Part shown: positions 1-8,783 of the stretch, piece by piece
Layout of the letters: each line of letters begins with the position of its first letter
How positions within the stretch are numbered: the first letter of the stretch is position 1
Assembly: GCF_009663465.1 (NCBI RefSeq)
Contig: NZ_QXHU01000001.1
Span: 362,208-426,207, forward strand
DNA length: 64,000 nucleotides
Source: Riemerella anatipestifer
GTDB taxonomy: Bacteria; Bacteroidota; Bacteroidia; Flavobacteriales; Weeksellaceae
Direction: 5' to 3'
The notes under the pieces: generated by a model
What the model saw: only the letters and a program-made list of their open reading frames with translations
What the model was told of the DNA's origin: nothing
The model's database searches: none
Position numbers and translations under genes: made by a program

Positions 1-411
1 AGCGATTTTTCTATTATTGGCATCAGCTCCAAGTATAATTCTTTCATTACCATACTGATTTAACCACTCCAAAAAAACACTCGGATTTTGCACAGCTATA
101 CTTCCACCTGTAACTTGGGAAGCTCCGCTTTCAAAGGCAATTTTTACATCTTCATTACTTTTTATACCTCCTCCAAAATCAATTTTTAATGTAGTGTTTT
201 GGGCGATAATTTCAAGTACTTTATAATTTACAATATGCTTGGATTTAGCACCGTCTAAATCTACCAAATGTAAGTATTCGATACCATTAGCTTCAAATTC
301 TTTGGCGACTTCCAATGGATTTTCATTGTAAATTTTTTGTGTAGCATAATCCCCCTTGGTTAAACGAACACATTTGCCATTGATAATATCTATTGCGGGA
401 ATAATTCTCAT
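1..411 (-). CDS. hisA: HisA, ProFAR isomerase (N-terminal part; runs off the left edge)
   Basis: Cytoplasmic TIM-barrel isomerase of histidine synthesis that converts ProFAR to PRFAR. The window holds the first 137 residues. The start MRIIPAID places the catalytic Asp at residue 8, and a DFGGGIKS phosphate-binding motif lies in the middle of the fragment. The ATG overlaps the hisH stop in an ATGA junction, so the two are translationally coupled. The remainder, and presumably hisF and hisI, lie to the left of the window. Identification is firm; completeness cannot be judged. Confidence 0.95.
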   Translation of the reverse strand, partial: MRIIPAIDIINGKCVRLTKGDYATQKIYNENPLEVAKEFEANGIEYLHLVDLDGAKSKHIVNYKVLEIIAQNTTLKIDFGGGIKSNEDVKIAFESGASQVTGGSIAVQNPSVFLEWLNQYGNERIILGADANNRKIA

Positions 412-986
412 AGTTTTAAAAAGTTTTTTAAAATCTGTTCTCCAACGTTTGCCGATTTTTCGGGGTGAAATTGTGTGGCGTAAAAATTACCTTTTTGCAT
501 CGCTGCACTAAAAGGCAAAATATAATCGCAAACAGCTATGGTATGTTCTGACAATTCGCAATAATAGCTATGCACAAAATACACATCATTACTCTGGTTT
601 ATGCCTTCAAAAATTGGAGATTTTGTTTTTGTTAAACTATTCCACCCCATATGAGGTACAGTTTCTGTTGCAGGGAATTTTTTTACTTGCACCTCAAAAA
701 TACCCAAACAATGCGTATTACCTTCTTCCGAAAAATTGCACAAAAGTTGTTGCCCCAAGCAAATACCCAAAACAGGCTGGGTAAGCGAAGTAATCAGTTG
801 GTCAAGTTGTCTTTCTCTCAAATAATTCATTGCGCTGCTGGCTTCCCCAACTCCTGGAAAAATCACTTTATCAGCACTACGAATTTGCCGTTCATCATCA
901 GTAACAACACACTTAAAACCCAAACGTTCAATTGCATTTTTTACAGAAGTAGTGTTTCCTGCATTGTATTTTATAATCGCAATCAT
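408..986 (-). CDS. hisH: HisH, glutaminase subunit of imidazole glycerol phosphate synthase
   Basis: Class I glutamine amidotransferase that feeds ammonia to HisF. It has 192 residues, normal for the family. The nucleophile Cys76 lies in GICLGQQ and the His/Glu partners in FHPEKS near residue 172. It overlaps hisB upstream and hisA downstream by 4 bases each, typical of a tightly coupled operon. No defect is visible. Confidence 0.95.
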   Translation of the reverse strand: MIAIIKYNAGNTTSVKNAIERLGFKCVVTDDERQIRSADKVIFPGVGEASSAMNYLRERQLDQLITSLTQPVLGICLGQQLLCNFSEEGNTHCLGIFEVQVKKFPATETVPHMGWNSLTKTKSPIFEGINQSNDVYFVHSYYCELSEHTIAVCDYILPFSAAMQKGNFYATQFHPEKSANVGEQILKNFLKL

Positions 987-2074
987 AATGTTCCTTTTGT
1001 ACTTGGAATTGAAAAATTATTCGTTTTTGAAACCGCCATTTTTATAGCTTTTGCAAATGCCTTAAATATCGCTTCAATTTTGTGGTGTTCATTATTGCCT
1101 TCTGCTTTGATGTTAAGGTTACACTTAGCACTATCACTAAATGATTTAAAGAAATGCATAAACATTTCAGTAGGCATTTCGCCAATTTTTTCACGCTTAA
1201 ATTCTGCGCTCCACTCTAACCACGGTCTGCCACCAAAATCAATCGCAACTTGAGCAAGACAATCGTCCATTGGCAATAAAAATCCGTATCGTTCAATGCC
1301 TTTTTTGCTGCCTAATGCTTGCAAAAACGCATCGCCAAGGGTAATAGCCACATCTTCAATGGTGTGATGTTCGTCAATGTGCAAATCTCCGTTGACTTGA
1401 ATATTTAGGTCTAAATTTCCGTGTTTGGCAATTTGCTCCAACATATGGTCATAAAATCCCAAACCTGTTGAAATGTTTGCTTTTCCCGAACCGTCAAGGT
1501 TTATCCCAATAGATATTTTTGTTTCATTCGTGTTTCGTTTCACCAATGCTTTTCGTGGTTGAACGGCTAAAAACGTGTAAATATCCGCCCAAGAAGTGGT
1601 GGTAAGGACAGCATCTGTACTGTTTTCTTTTCCAATAAAAATGGCTTTACTACCTAAATTTTTGGCAAGTTCTATATCGGTTAAGCGGTCGCCAATCACA
1701 AAAGAATTTTTTAAATCAAAATTCCCTTTAAGATAATGAGTAAGCATACCTGTTCCTGGCTTACGTGTAGGGGCATTTTCGTGTGGGAAAGATTTGTCAA
1801 TCAGCACTTCGGCAAATTCAATCCCTTCATTTTTGAACGCTTGCATAATTTTATTATGGGCAGGCCAAAAGGTTTCTTCAGGAAAAGAAGCCGTACCCAA
1901 GCCATCTTGATTGGTTACCATTACCAGCAAATAATCTAACTCTCTGGCAATACGCGAAAGATTCTGGAATACCTCTGGGTAAAATTCTAATTTTTCTAAA
2001 CTATCTAACTGAAAATCTAACGGTGGTTCTATTACCAAAGTACCGTCTCTATCGATGAATAATACTTTTTTCAT
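983..2074 (-). CDS. hisB: HisB, bifunctional histidinol-phosphatase / IGP dehydratase
   Basis: Two-domain enzyme of 363 residues covering two steps of histidine synthesis. The N-terminal HAD-type phosphatase shows the DRDGT nucleophile motif at residues 8-12. The C-terminal IGP dehydratase (about residue 175 onward) shows the metal-binding histidine clusters [10 protein letters not shown] and [14 protein letters not shown]. Fusion of these activities is known in enterobacteria and many Bacteroidetes. It overlaps hisC and hisH by 4 bases (ATGA). Both domains look complete. Confidence 0.96.
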   Translation of the reverse strand: MKKVLFIDRDGTLVIEPPLDFQLDSLEKLEFYPEVFQNLSRIARELDYLLVMVTNQDGLGTASFPEETFWPAHNKIMQAFKNEGIEFAEVLIDKSFPHENAPTRKPGTGMLTHYLKGNFDLKNSFVIGDRLTDIELAKNLGSKAIFIGKENSTDAVLTTTSWADIYTFLAVQPRKALVKRNTNETKISIGINLDGSGKANISTGLGFYDHMLEQIAKHGNLDLNIQVNGDLHIDEHHTIEDVAITLGDAFLQALGSKKGIERYGFLLPMDDCLAQVAIDFGGRPWLEWSAEFKREKIGEMPTEMFMHFFKSFSDSAKCNLNIKAEGNNEHHKIEAIFKAFAKAIKMAVSKTNNFSIPSTKGTL

Positions 2075-3111
2075 AACTGAATATTTTTGAGCGTTTCTAC
2101 AAGTTTAATACTTTCCAAAGGTTCTCCAACGGTTATTCTCAAACAATTATCTACTACGGAATGGCGGTTACGCACCACTATTTTCTCCTCAATTAATTGC
2201 TGATAAATTGCATTGGCATTAGTCACTTTTACCAATACAAAGTTGGCATCAGTAGGGTAAATTTTTTCCACAAAAGGCAATGCCGAAAGTTGCTGAATTA
2301 ACCAAGAGCGTTGCGTTAAAATAGTTTCTTTATTTTCGGTAAAAATATCTATTTCTTCAAGTGTTTTTAGGGCTTCATAATAATTAAGTAGACTCACATT
2401 ATAAGGCGACTTTACCTTGTTATAAAACGAAATAATTTCACGACTGGCATAGGCAATTCCAATGCGAATAGCAGCCCTTCCCTAGGCTTTACTTAGCGTT
2501 TGTGATACAATTAAATTAGAATACTCGTTCACTTTTTGAAGTAAAGATTCTTGCGAACTAAAATCGATATAGGCTTCATCTACAAATACAATTCCGTTGA
2601 AATTTTGGATAATTTTTTCGATGTTTTCCAAATTATTTCCTGTCGGATTGTTGGGCGAACACAGAAAAAGCATTTTGGCCTCCGTGTTCAAAATTTTCTC
2701 TAAATCTAATTGAAATTTTTCGTCCAAAGGAATTGAAATAATTTCTACATCGTTGATATTGGCAGAAACTTCATACATACCATAAGTGGGAGGGCAAATA
2801 ATGACTTTATCTTTAGAAGGATTGCAAAAAATTCTGAAAGCCAAATCAATCACTTCATCACTGCCATTGCCAATAAAAATATTTTCGCTGGCAATGTTTT
2901 TTAAGGCTGATAATTTCCCCTTCAACGCCTTTTGGGAAGGGTCGGGATAACGATTCAGCCCCGAATCCTGCTCAAAAGAGGAGGACGTATAAAACGGACT
3001 TTCATTAGCATCTAAAAAAATGCCGTCTTTGCCTTTAAATTCGTCCCTCGCACTGCTGTAAGGCTTTAGAGACAAAATGTTGGGGCGTATCATTTTTTCT
3101 AATTGAAACAT
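2071..3111 (-). pseudogene. hisC: HisC, histidinol-phosphate aminotransferase, interrupted by one in-frame amber codon
   Basis: PLP-dependent fold-type I aminotransferase. The first 209 codons run up to the PLP lysine motif SQTLSKA. A TAG codon at 2482-2484 follows exactly where relatives have Trp (SKAWG). Past the stop the same frame continues unbroken with GRAAIRIGIAYASRE and then YNVSLLNYYEALKTLEE to the normal end at 2071. The whole reading would be 346 residues, the usual HisC length. One TGG-to-TAG change explains everything, and no frameshift is needed. The 5' fragment keeps the lysine but lacks the small domain, so it is unlikely to work. The ATG overlaps the hisD stop by one base. 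A sequencing error or suppression cannot be excluded. Confidence 0.9.
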
Positions 3112-4394
3112 TACTCAATATTTTTTAGTCTAACTGTTACTGCGTTTTTGTGAGCGATAAGCTGCTCTGCTTCTGCCATAATTTCTATTGCCGAACCAAT
3201 GTTTTTAATGCCTTCTGCGGTTAATTCTTGAAAAGTGATTTTCTTTACAAAACTGTCCAAAGACACCCCGCTATAATTGCGCGCATAGCCATTGGTTGGC
3301 AAGGTATGATTAGTACCACTTGCATAATCGCCTGCACTTTCGCAACTGTAATTCCCTAAAAATACTGACCCTGCATTGCTGATTTTTTTAGTGTAGTCAG
3401 CATATTTCTTTACTGCAATAATCAAGTGTTCGGGGGCATATTCATTGCTAAAATCAATACATTCATCTATTGATTTCAAAATAATGGCCTTACTATTTTC
3501 AAGGGCTTTTTCGGCAATTTCCATTCTGGGCAATGCCTTTACTTGTTTTTCTATTTCTTGAAGGGTTTGCACTATCACTTCCTCATTATCGGATAATAAA
3601 ATCACTTGACTATCAGCTCCGTGTTCAGCTTGAGAAAGTAAATCAGCAGCTACAAATTCGGGTTCGCAAGATTCATCGGCAATCACCAATACTTCACTTG
3701 GTCCCGCAGGCATATCTATGGCAATACCAAAGTTTTGCGCCACTTGTTTAGCAGCCGTTACATATTGATTTCCTGGACCAAAAATTTTATCTACTTTAGG
3801 AATAGATTGCGTGCCAAAGGTCATTGCACCAATAGCTTGAATCCCACCCACCGCAAATATTTTGGTAACTCCAACCAACTTTGCAGCAAATAAAATAGCG
3901 GGGTTAATTTCGCCCTGTTTGTTGGGAGGTGTGCATAATACAATCTCTTTGCAGCCTGCCAATTTTGCAGGAATTCCTAACATTAAAACCGTTGAAAACA
4001 AAGGAGCAGACCCTCCCGGAATATAAATCCCAATTTGCTCAATAGGACGATTTTCTCTCCAACATTTTACGCCTTGAGTGGTTTCTATAATCTGTTTTTT
4101 TTCTTCTTGAGCAGCGTGAAATTTTTGAATATTTCCTTTTGCCAAGATGATAGCGTTTTGCAGGTTTTCAGAAACATTTTTTGAAGCTTCTTCCAACTGA
4201 TTTTCGCTTACTTCAAGCCTCTCCAAATTAACTTTGTCAAAAAGAAGACTGTATTTTTTTACAGCATTATCACCCTCTTTTCTAACATCAGTAAAAACCT
4301 GATTGACCAGCGTAAATAGTTCTTCTTGTGCTACGGCAGGGCGTTGCACGAGCTTTGCCCATTCTTTTTTAGTTGGATTTTTTATTATTTTCAT
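3111..4394 (-). CDS. hisD: HisD, histidinol dehydrogenase
   Basis: Zinc enzyme that makes the last two oxidations to L-histidine. With the ATG at 4394 the protein has 427 residues, matching the family; an ATG 48 bases further upstream would add an unrelated Cys/Lys-rich extension. Visible motifs are PGGSAPLFSTVLM, FGPGNQYVTAAK, DMPAGPSEVLVIAD, LLSQAEHGADSQ and the EHL motif in NEYAPEHLI. It lies 28 bases after the hisG stop and overlaps hisC by one base. It appears intact although its neighbours on both sides are broken. Confidence 0.95.
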   Translation of the reverse strand: MKIIKNPTKKEWAKLVQRPAVAQEELFTLVNQVFTDVRKEGDNAVKKYSLLFDKVNLERLEVSENQLEEASKNVSENLQNAIILAKGNIQKFHAAQEEKKQIIETTQGVKCWRENRPIEQIGIYIPGGSAPLFSTVLMLGIPAKLAGCKEIVLCTPPNKQGEINPAILFAAKLVGVTKIFAVGGIQAIGAMTFGTQSIPKVDKIFGPGNQYVTAAKQVAQNFGIAIDMPAGPSEVLVIADESCEPEFVAADLLSQAEHGADSQVILLSDNEEVIVQTLQEIEKQVKALPRMEIAEKALENSKAIILKSIDECIDFSNEYAPEHLIIAVKKYADYTKKISNAGSVFLGNYSCESAGDYASGTNHTLPTNGYARNYSGVSLDSFVKKITFQELTAEGIKNIGSAIEIMAEAEQLIAHKNAVTVRLKNIE

Positions 4395-4422
4395 TACTTT
4401 TTCATAAATTTTTAATCGTGAG

Positions 4423-5270
4423 TTACAACACCATTTTTTCAATAGGAACTACTAAAATCCCTTGTGCCCCATAGGCTTTGAGCTTATCTATTACGTCCCA
4501 AAACTCATCTTCTTTCACCACAGAATGTAAGCTACTCCAGCCTTCTTCTGCTAAAGGTAGAATAGTAGGCGATTTCATACCTGGTAATGCTTTGCGAATA
4601 TCTTCAAGAGCCGAATTGGGTGCATTAAGTAAGATATATTTGTTTTCCAAAGCATTTTTTACCGCCTTGATTCTAAATAATAATCGATCTAAAATGTCTT
4701 GTTTTTCTTGGTTTAATGACGGATTCGAAATAAGTACCGCTTCACTTTTGGTAACTACCTCAACTTCTTTTAATCCGTTCATTAAAAGCGTACTTCCCGT
4801 GCTTACAATATCAAAAATAGCATCTGCCAAGCCAATACCCGTTGCAATTTCCACACTACCGCCAATCTCTTCAATTAATACCTTGATGTTCTTCTTCTCA
4901 AAAGAATTTTAGGGTAACTGGTGGCTATCCTTTTGTTCTGAAAAAAGTCGATTCCTGTATAGTTTTCGTCCTTGGGAATAGCTAATGATAATTTGCAATT
5001 TGCAAAGCCCAATTTTTCTACTTCCAACACATTTTTATCTTTTTCCCATACTTCGTTTTCGCCCAAGATACCAATATCAGCTACACTTTGTTCTACATAT
5101 TGCGGAATATCATCATCACGCAAAAAGAGTATTTCTACTGGGAAATTTTTGGCTTCGGCTTTTAATTTTCTATCTCCGTTAGAGATTTTGATACCACACT
5201 CCTCTAAGAGTTTTAAAGACTTTTCACTTAGTCTACCGCTTTTTTGAATGGCAATTTTTAGTCTACTCAT
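4423..5270 (-). pseudogene. hisG: HisG, ATP phosphoribosyltransferase (long form), frameshifted
   Basis: First, feedback-inhibited enzyme of histidine synthesis. The N-terminal part starts at ATG 5270 (MSRLKIAIQKSGRLS) and reads normally to RIATSYPKIL. It then enters a nonsense tail and stops at 4875. The expected continuation, FEKKNIKVLIEEIGGSVE then IATGIGLADAIFDIV, resumes in another frame at about 4899 and runs to 4423. A single lost base, or a loss of about 10 bases, near 4900-4910 would account for it. Repaired length would be about 283-286 residues, normal for the long form with a C-terminal regulatory domain. As read, no complete HisG is made. Confidence 0.88.
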
Positions 5271-5310
5271 ATTTTTCTTTGTGCCCGAGTAAATCAAAAT
5301 GGAGAGAAAG

Positions 5311-5342
5311 AAAAAACCCGCTTGATTTACTCAGACGGGTTT
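5311..5342 (-). terminator. his operon attenuator terminator
   Basis: On the minus strand, ACCCG and CGGGT pair, with further pairing between TGA and TCA around a GTAAA loop, and the 3' arm is followed by six T. It lies between the His leader peptide and hisG, about 40 bases before the hisG ATG. That position marks it as a conditional terminator rather than the end of a gene. CGCTT at the leader's 3' end could pair with AAGCG of the 3' arm and act as the competing structure. Confidence 0.8.
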
Positions 5343-5386
5343 TTGAAATATTATGTACCAGTTACAGCATACCTCTATCACCTCGC

Positions 5387-5431
5387 CTAAGCGACTGAAT
5401 GATGATGATAATGTAACATATTAAAATTCAT
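5387..5431 (-). CDS. hisL: HisL, histidine operon leader peptide
   Basis: A 14-codon frame reads MNFNMLHYHHHSVA followed by TAG. Four of five consecutive codons in its middle are His. It sits 22 bases downstream of a good Bacteroidetes promoter and upstream of an intrinsic terminator and hisG. This is the standard arrangement for ribosome-stall attenuation: scarce charged tRNA-His stalls the ribosome at the CAT run and frees downstream RNA to prevent termination. The last codons and stop carry the stretch that could pair with the terminator's 3' arm. Confidence 0.85.
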   Translation of the reverse strand: MNFNMLHYHHHSVA

Positions 5432-5453
5432 TGAATCTATTCTATTTAGGATG

Positions 5454-5483
5454 CGAAGATAAACATTTTTTTGTTTTGTGCAA
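5454..5483 (-). promoter_or_regulatory. his operon promoter
   Basis: On the minus strand TTG (5481-5483) is followed after exactly 19 bases by TATCTTCG (5454-5461). This is one base off the Bacteroidetes -7 consensus TAnnTTTG with ideal spacing. Transcription would begin around 5447, about 16 bases before the leader-peptide ATG. Confidence 0.7.
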
Positions 5484-5667
5484 TTTTTTTAGCTAAAATC
5501 ACTAATTTTTAAATTCATTAGCATTTCAAATATTCGTTTTAGCACTTCAGTCCAACTTTTTGTTGATAAGGATATAAAAAAACACTAGAAAAAAAGCAAT
5601 AAAATGGCATCAATTATGCCTACAAAAAAAACGAATAAATTCATACAATTTAATTTATTATACCCTA

Positions 5668-5684
5668 AAGCCTCAATGAGGCTT
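5668..5684. terminator. hairpin downstream of the ArsC/Spx-like gene
   Basis: A perfect 7-bp stem (AAGCCTC / GAGGCTT) with a 3-base loop lies 42 bases past the stop of the gene at 5726. The T-run on the minus strand is short (TTTA), so it is a weak intrinsic terminator at best. The rest of 5485-5725 shows nothing recognisable. Confidence 0.4.
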
Positions 5685-5725
5685 ACTACAAAATAGCTGA
5701 TAATTATTTTATATCCTTTTCTTTG

Positions 5726-6079
5726 CTAAAAATACTTTTGTTGTAATACTTCTAACATTTTAGGATTATTACCTATATAGATATCTTCTTCTCCTACAAG
5801 AAATACAGGCCGTTTTAGGAAGCTATAATGTTGTAGTAAAAGCATTTTGAAATCTTCTTCTTTCAACTCTTTCACATCTATATTGTTTACTTTAATTTGA
5901 GTAGAACGCTTACTAAAAAGCTCTTCATAAGATCTTGTAATAGCATACATTTGGGAGAGTTCCTCTTCACTTATTAGTTCACTTTTAATTTCTCTTAAGT
6001 TCCAATCCGATAAGTCTAAATTCTGCATAATCCTTTTACAAGTACTACAAGTTTTTAGATAAAAAACAGTCTTAGTCAT
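5726..6079 (-). CDS. Spx/ArsC/YffB-family thioredoxin-fold protein
   Basis: Cytoplasmic protein of 117 residues with the N-terminal redox motif CSTCKRI (Cys12, Cys15) after the first beta strand, as in the ArsC/Spx/YffB family. The C-terminal half contains FLKRPVFLVGEEDIYIG, matching the KRP region that follows the cis-Pro loop in the family. Members are arsenate reductases, transcription-modulating Spx proteins or uncharacterised thiol proteins; no ars genes are nearby, so arsenate reduction is not favoured. It follows the CvfB-like gene by only 2 bases and is probably co-transcribed with it. Confidence 0.8.
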   Translation of the reverse strand: MTKTVFYLKTCSTCKRIMQNLDLSDWNLREIKSELISEEELSQMYAITRSYEELFSKRSTQIKVNNIDVKELKEEDFKMLLLQHYSFLKRPVFLVGEEDIYIGNNPKMLEVLQQKYF

Positions 6080-6081
6080 TT

Positions 6082-6906
6082 TTATAGAAGTTTAATTTTA
6101 TCGTCTAATATTTCTATTATTTTGTCTTTATAAAGACCTCCAATGGCTTTTTTAAAGTTTTTTTTGCTCATCTGGAGTTCTGCCTTTATTTCTTCTGGAG
6201 AGGACTGGTCAGATAGGTAAAGTAATCCATAATTTTCTTCTAGTTTATCTAATATTTTTTGCCTAAACTCATCTATATTAGTATAACCTTCAGGCTGTAA
6301 ACTTACATCTATTTTACCATCTTCTCTGATATTTTTAATATAGCCCTCTATTTCATTTAACGGGTAAAGTTTTCGGTAAATCTCTGAACTATAAACCAGC
6401 CCAATATATTTTTGGTTAATGATAACATTCCAACCTAATTCTGTTTCATTCATGAGAATAAGGTTTACCTTCTCCCCTTTCTTTAATGATAAATTTTGAT
6501 ATTGAGGATTTCTTTTAAACTTAGTGGTTCCAGTAAGTAACCCTGTTTCTTCATCTACATAAACATAGATAAGGTAGCGTTTGCCTTCTTGCATTTTACC
6601 CTTTTGTTGTTTATACGGGACAAACAAATCCTTGATAACCCCTAAATCCATAAAAGCACCACTAGGTAATACTTGCACACAATTCAGGACAGCAAATTCA
6701 TTGACTTGACAAAGAGGTATTTCCGTAGTCGCTTTGAGTATTCCTTCATCTTGATAAACAAATACCTCTAAGTTGCACCCTATCTCCATATTGGGTAAAG
6801 TGAAAATATTAGGTAGTAGGCACTGCTCACCATTAGCTGATGTTAGTAGCCAACCATTATCTGCTTTTTCTTTTATTTCGAGTGTTTGAGTAATTCCAAT
6901 TTGCAT
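6082..6906 (-). CDS. CvfB-like S1 RNA-binding protein
   Basis: A 274-residue protein with tandem S1-like beta-barrel segments (about 1-60, 65-130 and 140-205) and a C-terminal winged-helix-like tail with KAELQMSKKNFKKAIGGLYKD. This is the layout of the CvfB/YitL family, which binds RNA and affects virulence-factor expression in Staphylococcus. The start at ATG 6906 is chosen because an upstream ATG at 6930 would lie inside the probable promoter. It heads a two-gene unit with the thioredoxin-fold protein. Its substrate here is unknown. Confidence 0.82.
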   Translation of the reverse strand: MQIGITQTLEIKEKADNGWLLTSANGEQCLLPNIFTLPNMEIGCNLEVFVYQDEGILKATTEIPLCQVNEFAVLNCVQVLPSGAFMDLGVIKDLFVPYKQQKGKMQEGKRYLIYVYVDEETGLLTGTTKFKRNPQYQNLSLKKGEKVNLILMNETELGWNVIINQKYIGLVYSSEIYRKLYPLNEIEGYIKNIREDGKIDVSLQPEGYTNIDEFRQKILDKLEENYGLLYLSDQSSPEEIKAELQMSKKNFKKAIGGLYKDKIIEILDDKIKLL

Positions 6907-6927
6907 TTCAAAAATATTATACCTTTG

Positions 6928-6935
6928 CAAAGGTA
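6928..6935 (-). promoter_or_regulatory. -7 promoter box for the CvfB-like gene
   Basis: TACCTTTG on the minus strand fits TAnnTTTG, 21 bases before the chosen ATG. No clear -33 TTG is seen at the usual distance. The box is half of a 16-bp palindrome (6920-6935) that contains the same box on the plus strand. Confidence 0.5.
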
Positions 6936-7185
6936 AGTTTTCTATTTATAAATTCGTTACTTTTGTTGATTCTATCTTTGGTTGCTATAGCTTGTGCTAT
7001 CATAGCCACCTTTTTTGATTCTAACTGTTAAATTTACGAATTTACCTTATATATCTAGTATCTTCCCTTTGCTGCTTCTTTATATTTCCCCTATTATAAT
7101 TTTATTTTTACATCTGCATTTTTTCTTCTGCGACAACAATCTTATTCATCAATTCTTAGTGTTGGAATTTACTTACATTTTATAG
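6936..7185. other. gene-free stretch with one plus-strand hairpin and T-run
   Basis: No frame of meaningful length is seen. The only structure is a hairpin at 6980-7010 (GGTTGCTATAGC against GCTATCATAGCCACC, with a 3-base bulge) followed by six T at 7011-7016, shaped like a terminator for plus-strand RNA. Short fragments on the minus strand look like decayed coding sequence but cannot be assigned. Confidence 0.5.
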
Positions 7186-7519
7186 TTAATGATTTAAACT
7201 TTTGTGATTTAGAGCAACTAGGCTGTCATTTATGATATTTTGTGTAAATAAATTATCCTTTAATTCAGTAATAGATTTGTCTTAAAAAAACTTCGTTACC
7301 CTTTTTCTCGTAATTGTCCTTTTTATAATCTATACTACGCTGATGTTGCATTCTTGTTTCAAAAGTATTAGTCACTATAGTTCCATTTGATTCATATATA
7401 ATTGATTCCAAATAAATATTCTTATGAAAATTTTGTTTTCATAAAAAAGATAAAATTGTCGTAAGTAAAAGAATTAATAAGAAAAATAAGCATTTCTTTT
7501 TGGTTGATTTTTTGGTCAA
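7186..7519 (-). pseudogene. decayed gene for a small single-pass membrane protein
   Basis: Reading from a possible TTG at 7519, a basic start (TKKSTKKKC) leads into a hydrophobic segment LFFLLILLLTTILSFL. A TGA follows at 7439-7441, and the same frame continues with NFHKNIYLESIIYESNG and MQHQRSIDYKKDNYEKKG. Near 7280 the sense moves to another frame (KSITELKDNLFTQNIINDS) and ends at TAA 7186-7188. One nonsense codon and one frameshift in an otherwise coherent protein argue for a dead gene. No family is recognised. Confidence 0.55.
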
Positions 7520-7745
7520 ATAATGAAAATTAAACAGAAAACAGCATAAACACTATACAGCATAAATCTCCAAAAGATGAATCAAGAAGAATAATTAAAA
7601 TTCCAATGAAAATAAGAAAAATAAGAAGTACTGATTTTAATATAATCCTTAATTTTTTTTACACAAAACTGCCTATATTACGAAAACTCGATACTGCTTA
7701 AGTCTTAGGACAACTCTCTCCTTTAGATTTTTCAATAACATTTCA
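7520..7745. other. no intact gene; fragments only
   Basis: The minus strand holds short hydrophobic fragments such as LKSVLLIFLIFIGILIILL that lack a start codon and are preceded by a stop. They are probably remnants of another membrane protein gene. No promoter, terminator or clear repeat copy was recognised. Confidence 0.4.
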
Positions 7746-8243
7746 TTATGATAATCTTATTGACAATATTACTCCAACTATAAAAACAATCAACGAAAAA
7801 ATAAAATCATATTTTTCACTTTTACGCTTTTCTATTTTATTATATGTATGATGCGGAAAATTCTTTATTAGCATAAAGATAGGCTCATATTTAAAAAAAT
7901 ATCTAAATATTACTCTTGCAAAATTTACCCAAATATAAGTCAGCAAAGGCAGAATGGAGTTCTCAAAATTGGGAGAAACTTTTATCCAAATCAGACAAAT
8001 CAATAACCAAATTAGACTAAAATAAATATTTCTAAAACTATTTGAAATTCCAGTCACTAGGGGAAACCACCAAATAAAAATAAACATTATAATTTTAATT
8101 ATTCTTATACTACTTTCGTTATCCATATTTTGTTGTCTCAAATAAATAAGAGATATTTCAATTAAAATAAAAATAAATAGAAAAATTAGCTTTAAAGTAG
8201 AAATTTTAGCTTTGTAGAAACCGAATTTTAGCTTTGTAATCAT
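7746..8243 (-). CDS. multi-pass membrane protein of unknown function
   Basis: A 165-residue protein with about five hydrophobic segments (roughly residues 15-35, 50-65, 70-90, 98-115 and 145-163) and basic loops such as YNKIEKRKSEK. The ATG at 8243 is preferred over an in-frame TTG at 8252. It begins just after the degenerate attC-like palindrome at 8270-8432, as a cassette gene would. No family is recognised. It is the only intact frame in a strongly decayed neighbourhood, so it may or may not be functional. Confidence 0.55.
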   Translation of the reverse strand: MITKLKFGFYKAKISTLKLIFLFIFILIEISLIYLRQQNMDNESSIRIIKIIMFIFIWWFPLVTGISNSFRNIYFSLIWLLICLIWIKVSPNFENSILPLLTYIWVNFARVIFRYFFKYEPIFMLIKNFPHHTYNKIEKRKSEKYDFIFSLIVFIVGVILSIRLS

Positions 8244-8269
8244 TGTTTTCAATACTATCTAAAAATTTT

Positions 8270-8432
8270 GTTAATGGTGGGAATTTGGAAACCTAAATTT
8301 TCTATAATCTAACCTTAGCAAAAATCATTTTCGCTTTTCAAACTTAATAAAAAAACGCAAACGAAATGTTTTTTGCGACTAAGAATTACAAATATTCCAT
8401 CAGCCCCGCTTATTACAAATCCGATGTTATCT
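8270..8432 (-). repeat. attC-like imperfect palindrome, degenerate copy A
   Basis: This copy follows the plan of copies B and C. The right end has CCCCGCTTATTACAAAT then GATGTTATC, where B has CCCCGCCTTTTGCAAAT then TATGTTATAC. The middle has a TTAGCAAAAAT...CATTTCG pair around AAGCG/CGC blocks and a GCGACTAA segment shared with B. The left end (GTTAATGG then AATTTGG) pairs only poorly with the right. It is about 30 bases shorter than the other two. The stop codon of the upstream dead gene (TAA at 8427-8429) overlaps its right-end AGATAAC box. Confidence 0.5.
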
Positions 8433-8783
8433 GGTATGCTTCTTTATGATTTTGGATAAGGTAATTGCTTTATCAAGTTCAATTAGATTGTAATTATTTT
8501 TTATTCTTTCCTGCATAGATTTTCTTTTAATGTCTAATTGGCTTTTATTTGTAATGCTTTCTCCCTCAATACTTCTTGTTCCACCTTTGTCAAATGCTTC
8601 TCACATATGTAAAACAGAGTTTTCATAATAGTTAAGTTTAATCTTACGGTATTGCTTTAAACTAATTTTTACGGGTTTTACATCATAATGGTTTTCTAAA
8701 AATTGATTGGTTTCAAATATTTCTAGAAGATTTATATTTTTTGTCAAACTATATAAAATGCCCTTTGTTATAGCTGATTTCAA
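8427..8783 (-). pseudogene. broken gene, unknown product, one internal TGA
   Basis: From about 8783 the minus strand reads KSAITKGILYSLTKNINLLE, continues through FETNQFLENHYDVKP and ENSVLHM, and meets TGA at 8601-8603. It then carries on in the same frame with EAFDKGGTRSIEGESITNK and NLIELDKAITLSKIIKKHTR to TAA at 8427. The total is 119 codons with a single internal stop. There is no ATG at the 5' end and a TAA lies two codons upstream, so the beginning is also damaged. No family is recognised. It may be the continuation of, or a second gene after, the remnant at 8784-9173. Confidence 0.5.
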
